From: Acidovorax sp. GBBC 1281
GTDB lineage: Bacteria > Pseudomonadota > Gammaproteobacteria > Burkholderiales > Burkholderiaceae_C
DNA: 12,443 bases
NCBI RefSeq assembly: GCF_028473645.1
Contig: NZ_CP097270.1
Span: 1-12,443 of the forward strand
Reading direction: 5' to 3'
The notes under the pieces are model-generated. The model did no database searches. It worked only from the letters and a program-made list of their open reading frames with translations, and had not been told where the DNA came from. The translations under genes were made by a program, and so were the position numbers. Shown one piece after another: positions 12,109 through 12,443 of this stretch (the first letter of the stretch is position 1; every line of letters begins with the position of its first letter).

Positions 12109-12203
12109 GCATCAAGGGTGCGGCTTCGCCCCCGTCCTCACCCGTTCGGTGCTCGCCGTGCCGGCTGCGCTCCGCGTGCGGCCTCCGGGCGTGCCCTTGA
12201 CAC
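12109..12203 (-). repeat. Long inverted repeat, arm B (partner 1823-1914)
   Basis: Read on the minus strand it starts GTGTCAAGGGC and ends GCCGCACCCTTGATGC, matching arm A with a few gaps and substitutions. It lies about 90 bp before the kfrA promoter. Confidence 0.75.
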
Positions 12204-12289
12204 CCCTTCCACTCAAAAACCGGGCAAGGAGGCGATTTTTATCCGTCCTGGCGCTCGCGGCCGGGCGGCAATTCAAGCCAATAATAAGA

Positions 12290-12318
12290 TTGACGGATAA
12301 GAATAATAATAGTATTAT
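12290..12318 (+). promoter_or_regulatory. kfrA promoter (-35 TTGACG, -10 TATTAT)
   Basis: TTGACG at 12290-12295, a 17-bp spacer and TATTAT at 12313-12318 make a near-consensus sigma70 promoter about 30 bp before the kfrA ATG. The spacer and -10 lie inside the palindrome at 12301-12320. Confidence 0.75.
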
Positions 12319-12320
12319 TC
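12301..12320. promoter_or_regulatory. Likely KfrA autoregulatory operator (AT-rich palindrome)
   Basis: GAATAATAATAGTATTATTC is a 20-bp dyad with 9 of 10 base pairs symmetrical. It covers the spacer and -10 of the kfrA promoter, the place expected for an autorepressor site. Part of the same motif (AATAAT, TTCTTATTC) recurs on both sides, so there may be further half-sites. Binding by KfrA is inferred from the family. Confidence 0.6.
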
Positions 12321-12348
12321 TTCTTATTCACTTTCAAGGAAGCCGGCC

Positions 12349-12443
12349 ATGACCCAAGCAGCTACAGCCATCCCCGCAGACGTGCGCGAGCGTGTCATTG
12401 CCGCTGCCGCCGATCTTTTTGAGCAGTCGGGCCGCCAGACCAT
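12349..12443 (+). CDS. kfrA: KfrA-like DNA-binding protein, N-terminal part (continues at base 1)
   Basis: Start of a KfrA-family gene cut by the linearisation point. ATG at 12349 is preceded by AAGGA (12336-12340) at 8 nt spacing. Thirty-one codons are read before the window ends with AT; base 1 (G) completes an ATG codon, and the frame continues with P-T-V-D-A-V-R-R-A-A-R-V-D-M-N, the conserved core of the KfrA N-terminal DNA-binding domain. Joined to 2-853 it gives about 315 aa. KfrA proteins of IncP-1, IncW and IncU plasmids pair an N-terminal helix-turn-helix with a long alanine-rich coiled coil; the RK2 protein represses its own gene and affects stable maintenance. Here the promoter lies over a palindrome, which fits autoregulation. 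Confidence 0.9.
   Translation, partial: MTQAATAIPADVRERVIAAAADLFEQSGRQT

Overview
The window is almost certainly one complete small circular plasmid of 12,443 bp that was cut open inside kfrA. The last two bases (AT) plus the first base (G) restore an ATG codon, and the kfrA frame runs unbroken from 12349 through the end into base 1 and on to the stop at 853 (about 315 aa). The high G+C content and the protein families point to a broad-host-range plasmid of Pseudomonas or a related gamma- or betaproteobacterium. From memory of the pVS1 proteins, RepA and ParA (StaA) closely resemble those of Pseudomonas plasmid pVS1, so this looks like a pVS1-type replicon. I see no resistance, metal or catabolic genes.

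Layout. (1) 12290-1686: kfrA with a strong promoter over an AT-rich palindrome, then a regulatory stretch with four perfect palindromes and an IncP-like oriT (nic core on the minus strand near 1041-1049), then mobC. No relaxase gene is present. (2) 1687-2168: no gene; a fifth palindrome, one arm of a ~93-bp inverted repeat whose partner lies at 12109-12203, and the terminator of the rep operon. (3) 2169-4210, minus strand: a 120-aa gene, a short leader ORF overlapping repA, repA, and a small downstream gene. A plus-strand promoter and terminator opposite the repA leader outline a ~100-nt antisense RNA. (4) 4257-5002, minus strand: an antitoxin/ParE-type toxin pair with its own terminator. (5) 5155-6171, plus strand: a 75-aa unknown gene and a serine resolvase behind a res-like region. 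(6) 6177-7235, minus strand: a lone ParA-like ATPase, AT-rich against its surroundings, probably cargo. (7) 7368-8444, minus strand: parA, a ribbon-helix-helix partner and an orphan VbhA-type antitoxin. (8) 8476-8722: a centromere/operator region with many TGAGT repeats and two divergent extended -10 promoters. (9) 9032-10947, plus strand: a remnant of a type IV secretion locus (small membrane protein, EexN lipoprotein, VirB6, a broken ORF). (10) 10948-12289: an iteron origin (six iterons, a DnaA box, an AT-rich segment), then a gene-free tract packed with short-loop hairpins.

Taken together, the plasmid replicates with RepA and its iterons, is kept by ParA/RHH partition, a resolvase, a toxin-antitoxin pair and KfrA, and has an oriT and MobC that need a relaxase supplied in trans. 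The least explained parts are the set of palindromes round oriT, the inverted repeats bracketing kfrA-oriT-mobC, the four-copy 41-bp element, the putative repA antisense RNA, the shared operator of parA and the secretion remnant, and the orphan VbhA beside a transferred ATPase.
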